A stretch of 64,000 bases of DNA from Paracidovorax cattleyae (GCF_900104515.1 NZ_FNJL01000006.1:62001-126000); one strand, 5' to 3'; positions 52,326-61,815 are shown, numbered from the stretch's first letter. The notes: generated by a model from the sequence alone, not told the origin. Made by a program: numbers and translations.

Positions 52326-53585
52326 ATGAAATCAGTCACACGCCTGTTCAACCAGGGTGCCCAGAAAGTCCAGGGCGGGTTCAGCCAGCTGTCTGCAATG
52401 GCCCGCGGCTATGCCAAGCTTCCCTCCTCGGGCAAGCAGCATGCACAGCCCGAAGGCCTCAGTGCCCGCCACGGCAGCCCGCAATCCGCGCCAATGGCGC
52501 CGCGCAACAACTCGCGCCCCGGCGGCGCGGGATACGCCGCGCCCCAGGGGCAGGCCCATGCGCAGCCCATGCGATACGGCGCGGCTCCCCGGCCGCAGGC
52601 CGCAACGCCTCCTCCGATGCGGCCGGCTCCGCACGCTTTCGGCACGCCGCTCCATCCGATGGCGGCGCAGCATTTCCAGCCACCGCCGCAGAAACCATCG
52701 GCTGCCGGCACTTCCCCGGCCCGCATGCAGCGCATGCCAGGGCAGGTACCGCACGAGGCGGCCGCCCGGCCGCCGGTCGGCCTGCAGCATGTCGCGGCCA
52801 TGGCGACGGAGCCGGCAGCGACGCCCCTGTCGGCCCGTGCCAGGCCCTCTGCGTCCGGAGCGCGGCCTGAACGACACGGCGAGGCGGCCTTGCACCGGCA
52901 TGCGGTCCCCGCAGCCGGTCCGGGCCGGGCGCAGCAGTCGCATGCGGCCCAGCTGGCCGACGCGGCGAAGGCGCTGCAGCAGCAGCTCAGTGTCTCGGCC
53001 AGAAAAATCAATGATCTGACCATGGCGCGCGATACGGCCGAAGATGACGGCGACTATGACGCCGCCGATGCTGCCGATGACGCCATCAAGGCGCTCAGGC
53101 ATGAACGCGAGCCCATCATCCTGATGAACAACATACTGAGCGGAGCCGACCGCGGCGGCGCCCGGCAGATGCAGGCGCTGCGGGGGTTCCCCGGTGCGCC
53201 CGCTCGGGTGGACCCGCGCTCCCTGCGCCATGCGGGCGAGCTGCGCCTCCAGGCCCAGGCCCTGCAAAGCAATGCCGCCGCCCTGCGCAGCGCGCAGGCG
53301 CAGTTCGGCCCTGTCAGGGACCTGGCTGGAAAGTCCGAGACCCTCAGGACAGCGCTCAAGCAGCACCAGTTGCCGCCCGCGGCGCGCCAGGAGCTGGAAG
53401 CCGTGCTGCGCGGTTTCGAGAACTACGCTGCGCTCGATGCCACGGTGCGCGATGCCGATCGCTCCATCCGCCGCATGGGTGGCATGGGCCTGATGGAAGG
53501 CATCCCGACCACCGCCGCCGAGCGCAGGGCCGCCGACGATGCCGCGCGCAGGGCCGCCCAGGAAGCGCTGGACAACGGCTACTGA
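52326..53585 (+). CDS. Hrp-regulated hypothetical protein, candidate type III effector
   Basis: 419 residues, no signal peptide and no membrane helix. The first 42 residues have no acidic residue and are rich in Ser, Gln, Gly and Ala (MKSVTRLFNQGAQKVQGGFS), as in type III signals. Residues 45-200 are low-complexity Pro/Ala/Gln/Met. Residues about 208-265 look like a coiled coil (QLADAAKALQQQLSVSARK, DAADDAIKALRHERE), and the rest is helical and charged. I recognise no enzymatic domain. A perfect PIP box with a correctly spaced -10 stands upstream. Inferred: a new effector acting in the plant cell, with unknown activity. Confidence 0.72.
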   Translation: MKSVTRLFNQGAQKVQGGFSQLSAMARGYAKLPSSGKQHAQPEGLSARHGSPQSAPMAPRNNSRPGGAGYAAPQGQAHAQPMRYGAAPRPQAATPPPMRPAPHAFGTPLHPMAAQHFQPPPQKPSAAGTSPARMQRMPGQVPHEAAARPPVGLQHVAAMATEPAATPLSARARPSASGARPERHGEAALHRHAVPAAGPGRAQQSHAAQLADAAKALQQQLSVSARKINDLTMARDTAEDDGDYDAADAADDAIKALRHEREPIILMNNILSGADRGGARQMQALRGFPGAPARVDPRSLRHAGELRLQAQALQSNAAALRSAQAQFGPVRDLAGKSETLRTALKQHQLPPAARQELEAVLRGFENYAALDATVRDADRSIRRMGGMGLMEGIPTTAAERRAADDAARRAAQEALDNGY

Positions 53586-53702
53586 CACGAAACGCAGAAG
53601 GCGCGTCCGGCATCGTCCTACGCGGCCGTGCCGCCGCATGGCCTACAACCGGGGCAAGAGCCCGGCCACAAGGGCCGGGCATCGCTTTTGCAGGATATCT
53701 CC

Positions 53703-54773
53703 ATGCCCCTTTCCGACGATCCCGACCGCGCCCTGCGCGAAGATCCCTCTTCCTCCGATCCCGAGACGGCCGACGCGGACACGCAGGCCCGGGAGGCCGA
53801 CGCCGCCCACGTGCCAGAGCATCCGGTGGTGGTCATCACCGGCGCCTCCAGCGGCATCGGCCATGCCACCGCACTGGCCTTCGCGCGGCGCGGGGCCTGC
53901 CTGGTGCTGGCATCGCGCAATCCCGATACGCTGGCCCCCGTGGCGCTGGCCTGCCGCAAGGCCGGCGGCCATGCCATCGGCGTGCCCACCGACGTCACCG
54001 ATGCCTCCGCGGTGCGCGTGCTCGCGCAGAAGGCCCTGCGGCATTTCGGGCGCATCGACGTCTGGGTGAACGGCGTGGGCGTGGGGGCGATCGGCCGCTT
54101 CGATGAGGTGCCCGTGGAGGCCCACCGCCGGGTGCTGGAGGCCAACCTGCTGGGACACCTGCACGGCGCGCACGCGGTGCTGCCGCATTTCCGGGAGCGC
54201 GGCGCGGGCCGGCTCATCAACCTCATCTCCCTGGGCGGCTGGGTGCCTGCGCCCTACGCGGCGGCCTACACCGCCAGCAAGTTCGGTCTGCGCGGCCTGT
54301 CCGAAAGCCTGCGCGCCGAGGTGTCCGACCTGCCGCACGTGCACATCTGCGATGTGGCGCCGACCTTCGTCGATTCGCCCGGCCTCTCGCATGGCGCCAA
54401 CTACACGGGACGGCGCATACGGCCGCCGCTGCCGATGGTCGATCCGCACAGGGTGGCCGACACCGTGGTGGGATTGTCGAGGGCCCTGCGCCCCCGCTCC
54501 GTGACCTGGATGGGCCTCGGGGCGCTGCCCGGCCGGGTGGCGCATGCGGTGGCACCGGACACCGTGGCGCGCTGGATGCGCTGCCTGTCCGACTGGGGCC
54601 TCGCCCGCGCACAGCCGGAGCCCGAAAGCGACGGCAACCTCTTCGCTCCCTCGCAGGGCACGGCGGTGGCAGGTGGACACCGCAAGCGCCGCGCCGGCGC
54701 GCTGGGGCTGGTGGCGGCCCTGGGCGTGGCGGGCATCGCCTACGGCTGGTGGGCCGGGCGCCAGCGGCGCTGA
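53703..54773 (+). CDS. SDR family oxidoreductase with C-terminal membrane helix
   Basis: 356 residues. Rossmann SDR: VVVITGASSGIGHATALAFA, NGVGVGAIG, catalytic Ser-Tyr-Lys in NLISLGG and AAYTASKFG. An acidic N-terminal extension of about 35 residues precedes it, and a C-terminal hydrophobic anchor (GALGLVAALGVAGIAYGWWAG) follows a basic patch, so the enzyme sits at the inner membrane. Substrate unknown. Downstream of the candidate effector but 117 bases apart, so probably separate. Confidence 0.87.
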   Translation: MPLSDDPDRALREDPSSSDPETADADTQAREADAAHVPEHPVVVITGASSGIGHATALAFARRGACLVLASRNPDTLAPVALACRKAGGHAIGVPTDVTDASAVRVLAQKALRHFGRIDVWVNGVGVGAIGRFDEVPVEAHRRVLEANLLGHLHGAHAVLPHFRERGAGRLINLISLGGWVPAPYAAAYTASKFGLRGLSESLRAEVSDLPHVHICDVAPTFVDSPGLSHGANYTGRRIRPPLPMVDPHRVADTVVGLSRALRPRSVTWMGLGALPGRVAHAVAPDTVARWMRCLSDWGLARAQPEPESDGNLFAPSQGTAVAGGHRKRRAGALGLVAALGVAGIAYGWWAGRQRR

Positions 54774-54914
54774 CCCGATGACCACGCCGGCTGCTCCCGT
54801 GCGGCGGCAGCTCATCAATACCTCGAACGTGGCGAGGGGCCATTGCGGGCGCGGCACAATGCCGCGTTTTTGTGGATCCCGGCAGTGCCGGGGCCCGCGA
54901 CAGGCCTCCCTTCC

Positions 54915-56403
54915 ATGGTGTTTTCGCTCTCCTGGTTCGTACTCCGTGGGCGTGCGCTGCCGCGCAGCGCATGGCTCCCCCTGGTATTGGTTTGCCTGCC
55001 GGCCCTGGGCCTGATCGTGCTGGACCACGATGGCAAGCGCTTGGCGCAGTTCGTGGCCCTGGCCGCGCCCCCTTTCGCCTGGCTGTTCCGGCCAGTGCGC
55101 CGCGCCTGGGTGCACCGCCTGCGGGCGGCGCTGCTGTGGGCCTGGGCGATGGCGTTCGCGCTTGACGGCGTGGCGCGCGCCTATCTGCTGGACGCCTACC
55201 AGGCCGCGCCGGACAGCGCGATGGTGCTGGGGGCGGTAGCCAACACGAATGCCCGCGAGGGTGCGGAATACTTGCGCATGCACTGGCGCGCCGCGCTGCT
55301 CGCGGCATCCGGCGTGATGGCGGTGGCGGCGGTCCTGGCGGCCTGCCTGTCGCGCGGGCTGCGCAGCCCCGAGCCATCGGCCCGGGAACGGCCCCGGCCG
55401 CCGTCGCGTGCACGCCGTGCGGCCTGTGGGGGCTGGGCGGCGCGGTGATGCTGTCGGGGGCCGCAGCCTATGCCAGCAAGCCCTGGCGGAGGCTGCATCC
55501 GGTGCTTTTCTGGACGCAGTGGGGCGACAACATGTCGCTCTACGGCTATGGCCGGCCCACCACGCCGGGGCTGCAGGCGCAGCAGGCGGTGCTGGGCGAG
55601 GCATTCACGGCCTTCCGCCAGGCCTGGTCGGCCGATGCGACCACGCTGCCCGCGCTACGCAATTTCTTCCGCTTCGGCGAGCCCGATGCGGCACACCCCC
55701 ACCATGCGCTGGGCATCGCGCGCGCGGCCGGCTACATAGTCTGGTACCGCACGCCCGGCCGCTCCGGTGCCTCGCTCGACAGCGAGGTGCTCGACTGCCT
55801 GGAGGAGGCGCTGGCCGACCCCGCGCCGCGCAAGCTGCTCGTGCTGCACCTCATGGGCGCGCACCCGCATTACGACCTGTGCTTTCCGGAGGGCGCCAAC
55901 CCCTTCGACGACCGGCCGGATGCGGTGGATGCGATGCTGGAACGCGCGGGACGGCCGGCCTGGCTGCGGGACCGGCGCGAGAAATACGACGCCGCGGTGC
56001 TCTACCACGAAGGCATCGTCTCCACCATCCTGCGGCGCACCCGCGAAGGCGGCACGCCGGGCGGCTACCGGGCCTTCATGTACCTCTCCGACCATGGGCA
56101 GGAGGTGGGCCATGGCGCCAACTGGGCCGGGCACAGCCCCTCCACGCCCGCGGGCTACCGCATCCCCGCCATCGTGTGGCACAACGGCCCGTGCGCCGCT
56201 GGCTGCGCAGGGGGCTGGACCGTCGCCCGCTGCGCGCGGACTGGGCGGGCCATACGCTGGTGCAGTTGCTGCGCATCGACTGGAAGGGCTATCGGGCCGA
56301 CCGCGACGTGCTCAGCGGAGGCTACCGGTGGTATCCGCCGGAAGTGGCGGCCCTGGCGGAAGCACGTGGCGCGCAGGCAAGGCCCGGGCCGGCCGCGCAT
56401 TGA
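54915..56403 (+). pseudogene. Phosphoethanolamine transferase-like gene, broken by two frameshifts and a deletion
   Basis: The start at 54915 gives an N-terminus with four membrane helices, as in EptA-type enzymes. The frame shifts near 55380-55400: the conserved text then reads CGLWGLGGAVMLSGAAAY in another frame. The catalytic domain continues with NMSLYGYGRPTTP, DATTLPALRNFF (nucleophile region) and LSDHGQEVGHG, but the stretch that normally carries the GES metal-binding motif before NMSLYGY is missing. A second shift near 56189 is needed to reach the proper end RADWAGHTLVQLLRIDWKGY. Both shifts lie in C/G runs, so sequencing error is possible for them, but not for the deletion. Confidence 0.7.
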
Positions 56404-56578
56404 CGATCGCCCGGAAGGGTCGGGTGGCCGTGTGGGGCCTCCTCCTACAGCCGCCGGCGCGATGCGTGCCTAGGATAGCCCCAGCCGCTGCTGCGCGGCC
56501 CGCCTCGCCGCATGCCGGTTCCGGCTGCCTCCCCGAACGCCCACGGCGCCGCGGCACCACCAGCACAGGACACACGCC

Positions 56579-56959
56579 ATGAAGTCTTCCGCCCCTGCCG
56601 CCGGCGTCCGCGCTGCCGCGCCCACCGCCGTGCCTTTCAAGTTCTATGCGGCCAACGGCCGCGTTTATGCGAGCAACGTGAAGGACAAGCTCATCGACCT
56701 GGGTCGCCTGGACCGCGACGGCGCCGGCTATGCCTACCAGCTTGATGCCGACGAGAAGATCGCCGCGGGCGGTTTCGAATCGCCCGAGCATGCGCTGGCC
56801 GCCATCGTGGGCGCGATCACCTTTCTGTTCCTCGACGGCCAGTTCACCGCGCTCGCCGACGTGGGCGGGGAGCGGCCCGATCTCATCGACGCTCCCCAGA
56901 TCCACGTCACCCTGGATGCCCTGGGCAAGGGCGAGCCGGCCATCGCGGCCGATGTCTGA
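56579..56959 (+). CDS. Conserved-looking hypothetical protein
   Basis: 126 residues, no signal peptide. A central segment GFESPEHALAAIVGAITFLFLDG is somewhat hydrophobic, and the C-terminus is acidic. No family recognised. CACAGGACAC before the ATG is a fair ribosome site. Stands alone between the broken transferase and mscS. Confidence 0.6.
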   Translation: MKSSAPAAGVRAAAPTAVPFKFYAANGRVYASNVKDKLIDLGRLDRDGAGYAYQLDADEKIAAGGFESPEHALAAIVGAITFLFLDGQFTALADVGGERPDLIDAPQIHVTLDALGKGEPAIAADV

Positions 56960-57136
56960 GCCCTTGGCGGCAGCGCCGGCATGGCCGGACCTCCGGGTGC
57001 CGGCGCCCTTCTGAGCGGGGCGGCCCTGGCTGCTGCTGCATTCCTTTTCCTTTTCTTTCCGTTCGTTTTTTCCACCGACGCCGCTCCGGCATCTCCCCAT
57101 CGCGGGAGGCGGGGCGGCCATCGAGCAAGGAGCTGC

Positions 57137-58297
57137 ATGCTGAACGACGCCCCCTCCACCGCCTCTCTCCTGTCCTGGCTTCGCGACGAGACCGTCTGGG
57201 GCCTTTCGCTGTCGAGCATCGCGCTGGCCGTCGCATCGGCACTGGGCGTGTACCTGGGCATCACACTGCTGCTGGGCGTGGCGCAGCGGCGCAGTCGGCG
57301 GCTCGCCGAGGCGCGTGCGGCGCAGGGGCGCGAGGGGGCGGGCAGCGTGGCGGCCGTGGCCGCCGAAGTGCTGGGCGGCACCAGCCACCTGCTGATCCTG
57401 CTGGTGGCGCTGCTGGTCGGCGTGGGCATGCTGGACCTGGCGCCGCGCTGGCAGGCGCGCGTGGGGCAGCTCTGGTTCATCGCGCTGGCGCTGCAGATGG
57501 CGCTGTGGGGAACGCGCGCGATCGGCATCGCCATCCGGCGCTACGAGGCGCGGCACCTGGGAGCACCCTCGACCCAGGTGAGCGCCTCGGGGACGCTGAT
57601 GTCCTGGGGGCTGCGCACCCTGCTGTGGGCCACCATCGTGCTGGCGATGCTCGCCAATCTCGGGGTCAACATCACGGCCTTCGTGGCAAGCCTGGGCGTC
57701 GGCGGCATCGCCATCGCACTGGCCGTGCAGAACGTGCTGGGCGATCTCTTCGCCTCGCTGGCCATCGCGGTGGACAAGCCCTTCGAGGTGGGCGATTTCA
57801 TCGTGGTGGGCAGCGTGGCGGGCACGGTGCAGCAAATCGGCGTGAAGACCACGCGCATCCGCAGCCTGGGCGGCGAGCAGATCGTGATGTCCAACACCGA
57901 CCTGCTCAAGCAGACCATCAACAACTACCGCTACCTGCAGGAGCGGCGCATCGTCTTCACCTTCTCCGTGAGCTACGCGACCACCGCGCCGCAGGCCGAG
58001 GCTGTCGCGCAGGCGGTGCGGCGCATCGTCGAGGCGCAGGACAAGGTGCGCTTCGACCGCGCGCACCTGAAGGGCTTCGGGGCCAATGCGCTCGAGTACG
58101 AGGTGGTGTACATCGTGCTGGACGCGGGCTACAACGCCTACATGGACCTGCAGCAGGTCATCAATCTGGCGATCCTGCGCGAACTGCAGACGATGGGCGT
58201 GCAGTTCGGCGTGCCCGTGCGCCAGGTGCACATGGTTCCCCCCGCGCGCGCCGACGTCCCGGAGGCCGGCGGTTCTTCCCAGGAGGTATCCCCATGA
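57137..58297 (+). CDS. Mechanosensitive ion channel, MscS family
   Basis: 386 residues. Four to five membrane helices; the pore helix and beta domain are recognisable in ASLGVGGIAIALAVQNVLGDLF, DKPFEVGDFIVVG, RIRSLGGEQIVMSNTDL and NNYRYLQERRIVFTF. Opens under membrane tension to release solutes. AAGGAG precedes the ATG at 57137; an upstream in-frame start has no ribosome site. The last codons overlap the next gene (ATGA). Confidence 0.93.
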   Translation: MLNDAPSTASLLSWLRDETVWGLSLSSIALAVASALGVYLGITLLLGVAQRRSRRLAEARAAQGREGAGSVAAVAAEVLGGTSHLLILLVALLVGVGMLDLAPRWQARVGQLWFIALALQMALWGTRAIGIAIRRYEARHLGAPSTQVSASGTLMSWGLRTLLWATIVLAMLANLGVNITAFVASLGVGGIAIALAVQNVLGDLFASLAIAVDKPFEVGDFIVVGSVAGTVQQIGVKTTRIRSLGGEQIVMSNTDLLKQTINNYRYLQERRIVFTFSVSYATTAPQAEAVAQAVRRIVEAQDKVRFDRAHLKGFGANALEYEVVYIVLDAGYNAYMDLQQVINLAILRELQTMGVQFGVPVRQVHMVPPARADVPEAGGSSQEVSP

Positions 58298-58764
58298 TCG
58301 AAACCCCCCGCATCGTCCAGATGGAGGCCCGGCCGGCCGCGCTCTGGCCCGTGTCGTGCGCGCGCGAGGAAATCCAGCAGGTCATGGGCCGGAGCGTGCG
58401 CGCGCTGATGGACGCGCTCGCCGCGCAGGGCGTCTCTCCCGCCGGGCCGCTTTTCACCCACCACCTGCGGCGCCCCACGGACACCTTCGAGTTCCACCTC
58501 GGCGTGCCCGTGGACAAGCCCGTCGGCCCCGGGCCGGATGGCGGCCTGCAGCCGGGGGAGTGGCCCGCCATGCGCGCGGCGCGCACCGAGTACCGGGGAC
58601 GCTATGAAGACCTTCCGCAGGCCTGGGAGACGTTCCACCGATGGATCGGGGCCCAGGGAGCACGTCCCATGGAGGATGTGTGGGAGTGCTATCTCACCGG
58701 TCCGGAAACCGGGGGCGACCCGGGCGGTTGGCGCACGGAGCTGGTCCAGCCGCTCGCGGACTGA
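58294..58764 (+). CDS. GyrI-like/effector-binding domain protein
   Basis: 156 residues with the small-molecule-binding SHV2 fold: VQMEARPAALWPVSCAREEI, FTHHLRRPTDTFEFHLGVPV, YRGRYEDLPQAWETFHRWI, ending WECYLTGP. Related to the C-terminal domains of AraC-type drug sensors and to GyrI. Overlaps the end of mscS (ATGA) with AGGAGG upstream, so it is made with the channel. Role unknown. Confidence 0.8.
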   Translation: MIETPRIVQMEARPAALWPVSCAREEIQQVMGRSVRALMDALAAQGVSPAGPLFTHHLRRPTDTFEFHLGVPVDKPVGPGPDGGLQPGEWPAMRAARTEYRGRYEDLPQAWETFHRWIGAQGARPMEDVWECYLTGPETGGDPGGWRTELVQPLAD

Positions 58765-58877
58765 GACCGGCTGGGGGGCAGGACGGAATCCTTATGCGAG
58801 GTGTGGGCGGATGGCTGTGCGCATATCCGTTTTTCGAGTTTTCAGCCACATCCCGGAGCGCATGGTACGTGCGTGGC

Positions 58878-58939
58878 TTCGGACTGCATGCCCCGGCTTC
58901 GGCCGGTGATCGGGAGTCCATGGAAGGGAATCGCACAGT
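58878..58939 (+). promoter_or_regulatory. PIP box (HrpX-type promoter), perfect
   Basis: TTCGG (58878-58882), N15, TTCGG (58898-58902), then N31 and CACAGT (58934-58939) as YANNNT -10 box. The RNA should start near 58946, which rules out the ATG at 58920 as start of the next gene and favours 58953 or 58968. Confidence 0.78.
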
Positions 58940-58952
58940 TTCCTCCATCCTC

Positions 58953-60596
58953 ATGTCTTTCTCGATCATGGTTTCTTCTCCATCCATCACGCCGCCGCCT
59001 TCCCTCCGTGCCACGGCCGTCCCGGCCGGCGCCGGGAGCCCGTCGTCGTCCGTCCCATCCGCAACCTCCGGCCGCTCCGGCAAGCTGCCCGAGTCCGGCG
59101 CGCCACGGTGGTCTGCTCCGGCGACCGCGTTGTGGGCATCCGGCGCGCTGCGGCCACGTGCCGCCGTGCTGCCGTCGGTGACGGGTGCGGCCGGTGCGGC
59201 AGCCACCGGGGCGCGCCCGGTCCTGTCCGATGCGGCCTGGGAGCGCATCGCCATGCTGCCTCCTGCGCAGCGCCAGCGGCTGAATGCCCGGGAGCGGGAG
59301 ACGCTGGCGGCCGCGGTGCATGCGCTGCGCCGCCACATCGAGGCCGAAGGGCTCGATTTCATCCCCGTGTTCGGCCACTGGTCGCTGCGCACCGACAACT
59401 ACCGGGAGCTGGGCAAGGCCAGCCAGGACGAGGTGCAGGAAGGCCGTGACACCGTCCCTGCGCGCATCGGCGACTACGGCATGGATTTCGTGGCGAGCAC
59501 GGAATACCGGGGCCGGCCGCAGCACCCTGGTGCCGTGGCGTCCATCGCGCCGTCTCCCGGTTCGCAGGTGCCCGGCACGCTCCTGAAGCTGCCCTTCGAT
59601 CGGGCGGAGGAATTGCTCACCGTGCTGCTGATGCGCGAGATCGGCGCGGAGGCCGATCTGCGCGCGCCGCCGGATGCGCAGGGCCGGCCCCGCTCCAGTC
59701 TGATGTACCAGCCGGCGGTGCGGCCCGTCACCCTGCAGGACGGCAGCACGGTGCATGCACTGTTGTTCGAGACCAACCCCGACGGTGCCAAATCGCTGCG
59801 GCGCACGTTCGGCGACGAGGCGGAGCTGACCGCCGGGCGGCTGGCCTTCTTCATCGCGGGCGAAGGCGGGTTCGTGCGCGACGGCAAGCGCTACGGCGGG
59901 CCGAGCGCCGACTACTGGAGGGCCGGCATGCAGCGGCTCGAAGCGTCGGGCGATGCGCCCGATCCGTTGCTGGCCGAGGCCTATCGCATCGCCACGTCCA
60001 GCCGCTCCGCGGACGGCAGCCTGTCGCTGGACGCCATGGTGGGGGCCGCCGTGCCGCGGGGCACGTGGCACGGGCACCAGGGCTGGCTCGGCCGGGCAGA
60101 AGCGCGGCTGCCGGCGGTGTACGCCCGGCCGCGCAGCCCTGCCGCCCTCGCTGCGCACCAGCAGCACCAGCGGGCGCTGGATACGGCCCTGTCGGCCTGG
60201 CTGTCGGGCGATGGTGCCGGCGCGGTCCGCTCGGAAGGCGGCGACCTGCGCACGGCCCTGGCCCATGAGCTGCCGGCGTTGCTGAAGGGTCAGGGCTTCG
60301 ACCCCGCGGTCTATGCGGCCTCCGCCATGGTCGAGCAGGGATACGGCCGCCATCTGCTGTACAGCGAATCGGATGCCCGCAGCGGCATGCAGGGCCTGTT
60401 CAGCCTGCAGGCCGTGGCCTTCGACGTGCAGCGGTACCCGCAGGCCCTGGCGCATCCGGAGGTGTGTGCGGCGTTCGATACGCCGGAGGGCATCGCGGTG
60501 GCGGTTTTCCTCCATCGCGGTATCGATGGCGTGTCGGGCGGGCTGGAACTTCCGCTGCAGGACCCCTTCGCCGCAAAGCGCTGGAGCCTGCATTGA
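58953..60596 (+). CDS. ChaC-domain (gamma-glutamylcyclotransferase) type III effector candidate, RipAY-like
   Basis: 547 residues from 58953 (an ATG at 58968 is nearly as good). The N-terminal 90 residues are Ser/Pro/Ala-rich with no acidic residue before about 47. Then a ChaC fold: VFGHWSL (residues 139-145, for the usual YGSL), STEYRGRPQHPGAVASIAP, PGTLLKLPFDRAEELL, MREIG with the likely catalytic Glu229, VTLQDGSTVHALLF and GGPSADYWRAGM. ChaC enzymes split glutathione into 5-oxoproline and Cys-Gly. Ralstonia RipAY is a type III effector that does this in plant cells after activation by thioredoxin, with its key Glu at 216. The last 180 residues are helical and unassigned. Perfect PIP box upstream. 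Confidence 0.8.
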   Translation: MSFSIMVSSPSITPPPSLRATAVPAGAGSPSSSVPSATSGRSGKLPESGAPRWSAPATALWASGALRPRAAVLPSVTGAAGAAATGARPVLSDAAWERIAMLPPAQRQRLNARERETLAAAVHALRRHIEAEGLDFIPVFGHWSLRTDNYRELGKASQDEVQEGRDTVPARIGDYGMDFVASTEYRGRPQHPGAVASIAPSPGSQVPGTLLKLPFDRAEELLTVLLMREIGAEADLRAPPDAQGRPRSSLMYQPAVRPVTLQDGSTVHALLFETNPDGAKSLRRTFGDEAELTAGRLAFFIAGEGGFVRDGKRYGGPSADYWRAGMQRLEASGDAPDPLLAEAYRIATSSRSADGSLSLDAMVGAAVPRGTWHGHQGWLGRAEARLPAVYARPRSPAALAAHQQHQRALDTALSAWLSGDGAGAVRSEGGDLRTALAHELPALLKGQGFDPAVYAASAMVEQGYGRHLLYSESDARSGMQGLFSLQAVAFDVQRYPQALAHPEVCAAFDTPEGIAVAVFLHRGIDGVSGGLELPLQDPFAAKRWSLH

Positions 60597-60765
60597 CAGC
60601 CTGCGGCGCACCCCCCGTGGGCGGGGGCGATCGTTCCATCCGTGCGCCGGTGCGTTGCAGACTCCGGGCCTTGGGACAGCCGCAGGCATCCCCACGTGTT
60701 CCTGAGAAAAGGCGCGTTCCGGGCATCGGTGCCCGGTGCCGCCGCTTTTTCTGGAGAATCCACGC

Positions 60766-61815
60766 ATGTCCACCCCATCGCCCCTGCTCGGCAGCCAACC
60801 CCTGGGCCCGCTCTGGCCCACGCTGGACCCGTTCCTTTTCTGCGCCCACCACGACGATGCCTATCCGCGCGGCAATGGCCGCCTGGGGCCCGATGCGCCG
60901 CTCGCGGGCCGGCAGATCGGGCAGGATTTCTCGCGCAGGGACGGCTGGAGCATGTACCACGGCGACGAGGTGCCCGGCTTCCCTCCGCACCCGCACCGGG
61001 GTTTCGAGACCGTGACCATCGTGCGCACCGGCCTCATCGACCATGCCGACTCGCTGGGCGCGTCCGCGCGTTTCGGGCAGGGCGATGTGCAGTGGCTCAC
61101 CGCGGGCCAGGGCATCGTGCATTCCGAAATGTTCCCGCTGCTGGATGCGCAGCAGCCCAACCCGCTCGAGCTGTTCCAGATCTGGCTGAACCTGCCGGCG
61201 GCGGACAAGATGGTGCCGCCGCACTTCACCATGTTCTGGGCTGGTGACATCCCGCGCCTGGTGTCCACCGACGATGCCGGGCACCGCACCGAAATCACCG
61301 TGGTCGCCGGGCGGGTGCCCGGAGCGAATGCAGAGCCGCTCGCGCCGCCCCCGCATTCCTGGGCTGCGCGCGATGCCTCGGACGTGGCGATCTGGACGCT
61401 GCGGCTCGAACCCGGCGCACGCTACACCCTGCCTGCCGCGGCGGGCAAGGGCACGCGGCGCATGCTCTACCACTTCGCGGGCGAGGGCGTGCGCGTGGCC
61501 GGCGAGACCGTGGGCCATGCCGCGCTGGAGCTGCGCGCAGGCGCTGCGGTGGAACTGGTCAACGGCAGCACTGAACAGGCGGCAGAGTTCCTGCTGCTGC
61601 AGGGCCGCCCCCTGGGCGAGCCCGTGGTGCAGTACGGCCCCTTCGTGATGAACACCGAGGCGCAGATCCACCAGGCGCTGGCGGACTATCGCCGCACGCA
61701 GTTCGGCGGCTGGCCCTGGGGCGACGGCGCGCCCGTGCACGGCCCGCAGGCGCGCCGTTTCGCGCGGCGGCCCGGCGAGCCTGCCGACGAAGTTCCCGAG
61801 GCGATCGCGTCCTGA
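60766..61815 (+). CDS. Pirin family protein
   Basis: 349 residues. Bicupin with pirin motifs: FPPHPHRGFETVTIV (metal-binding His residues), DVQWLTAGQGIVHSEMF, PLELFQIWLNLP. Related proteins are quercetinase-like or redox cofactors; the exact role is unknown. A second cupin is near GVRVAGETVGHAAL. Confidence 0.9.
   Translation: MSTPSPLLGSQPLGPLWPTLDPFLFCAHHDDAYPRGNGRLGPDAPLAGRQIGQDFSRRDGWSMYHGDEVPGFPPHPHRGFETVTIVRTGLIDHADSLGASARFGQGDVQWLTAGQGIVHSEMFPLLDAQQPNPLELFQIWLNLPAADKMVPPHFTMFWAGDIPRLVSTDDAGHRTEITVVAGRVPGANAEPLAPPPHSWAARDASDVAIWTLRLEPGARYTLPAAAGKGTRRMLYHFAGEGVRVAGETVGHAALELRAGAAVELVNGSTEQAAEFLLLQGRPLGEPVVQYGPFVMNTEAQIHQALADYRRTQFGGWPWGDGAPVHGPQARRFARRPGEPADEVPEAIAS

Noticed and set aside
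56981-57136. Extended N-terminus for MscS with an additional hydrophobic segment
   Set aside because: The ATG at 57137 has AAGGAG at the right distance; the upstream start has none and the extension is low-complexity.
58920-58952. ATG at 58920 as start of the ChaC-domain protein
   Set aside because: It lies upstream of the predicted -10 box of the PIP promoter, so it would not be on the transcript.
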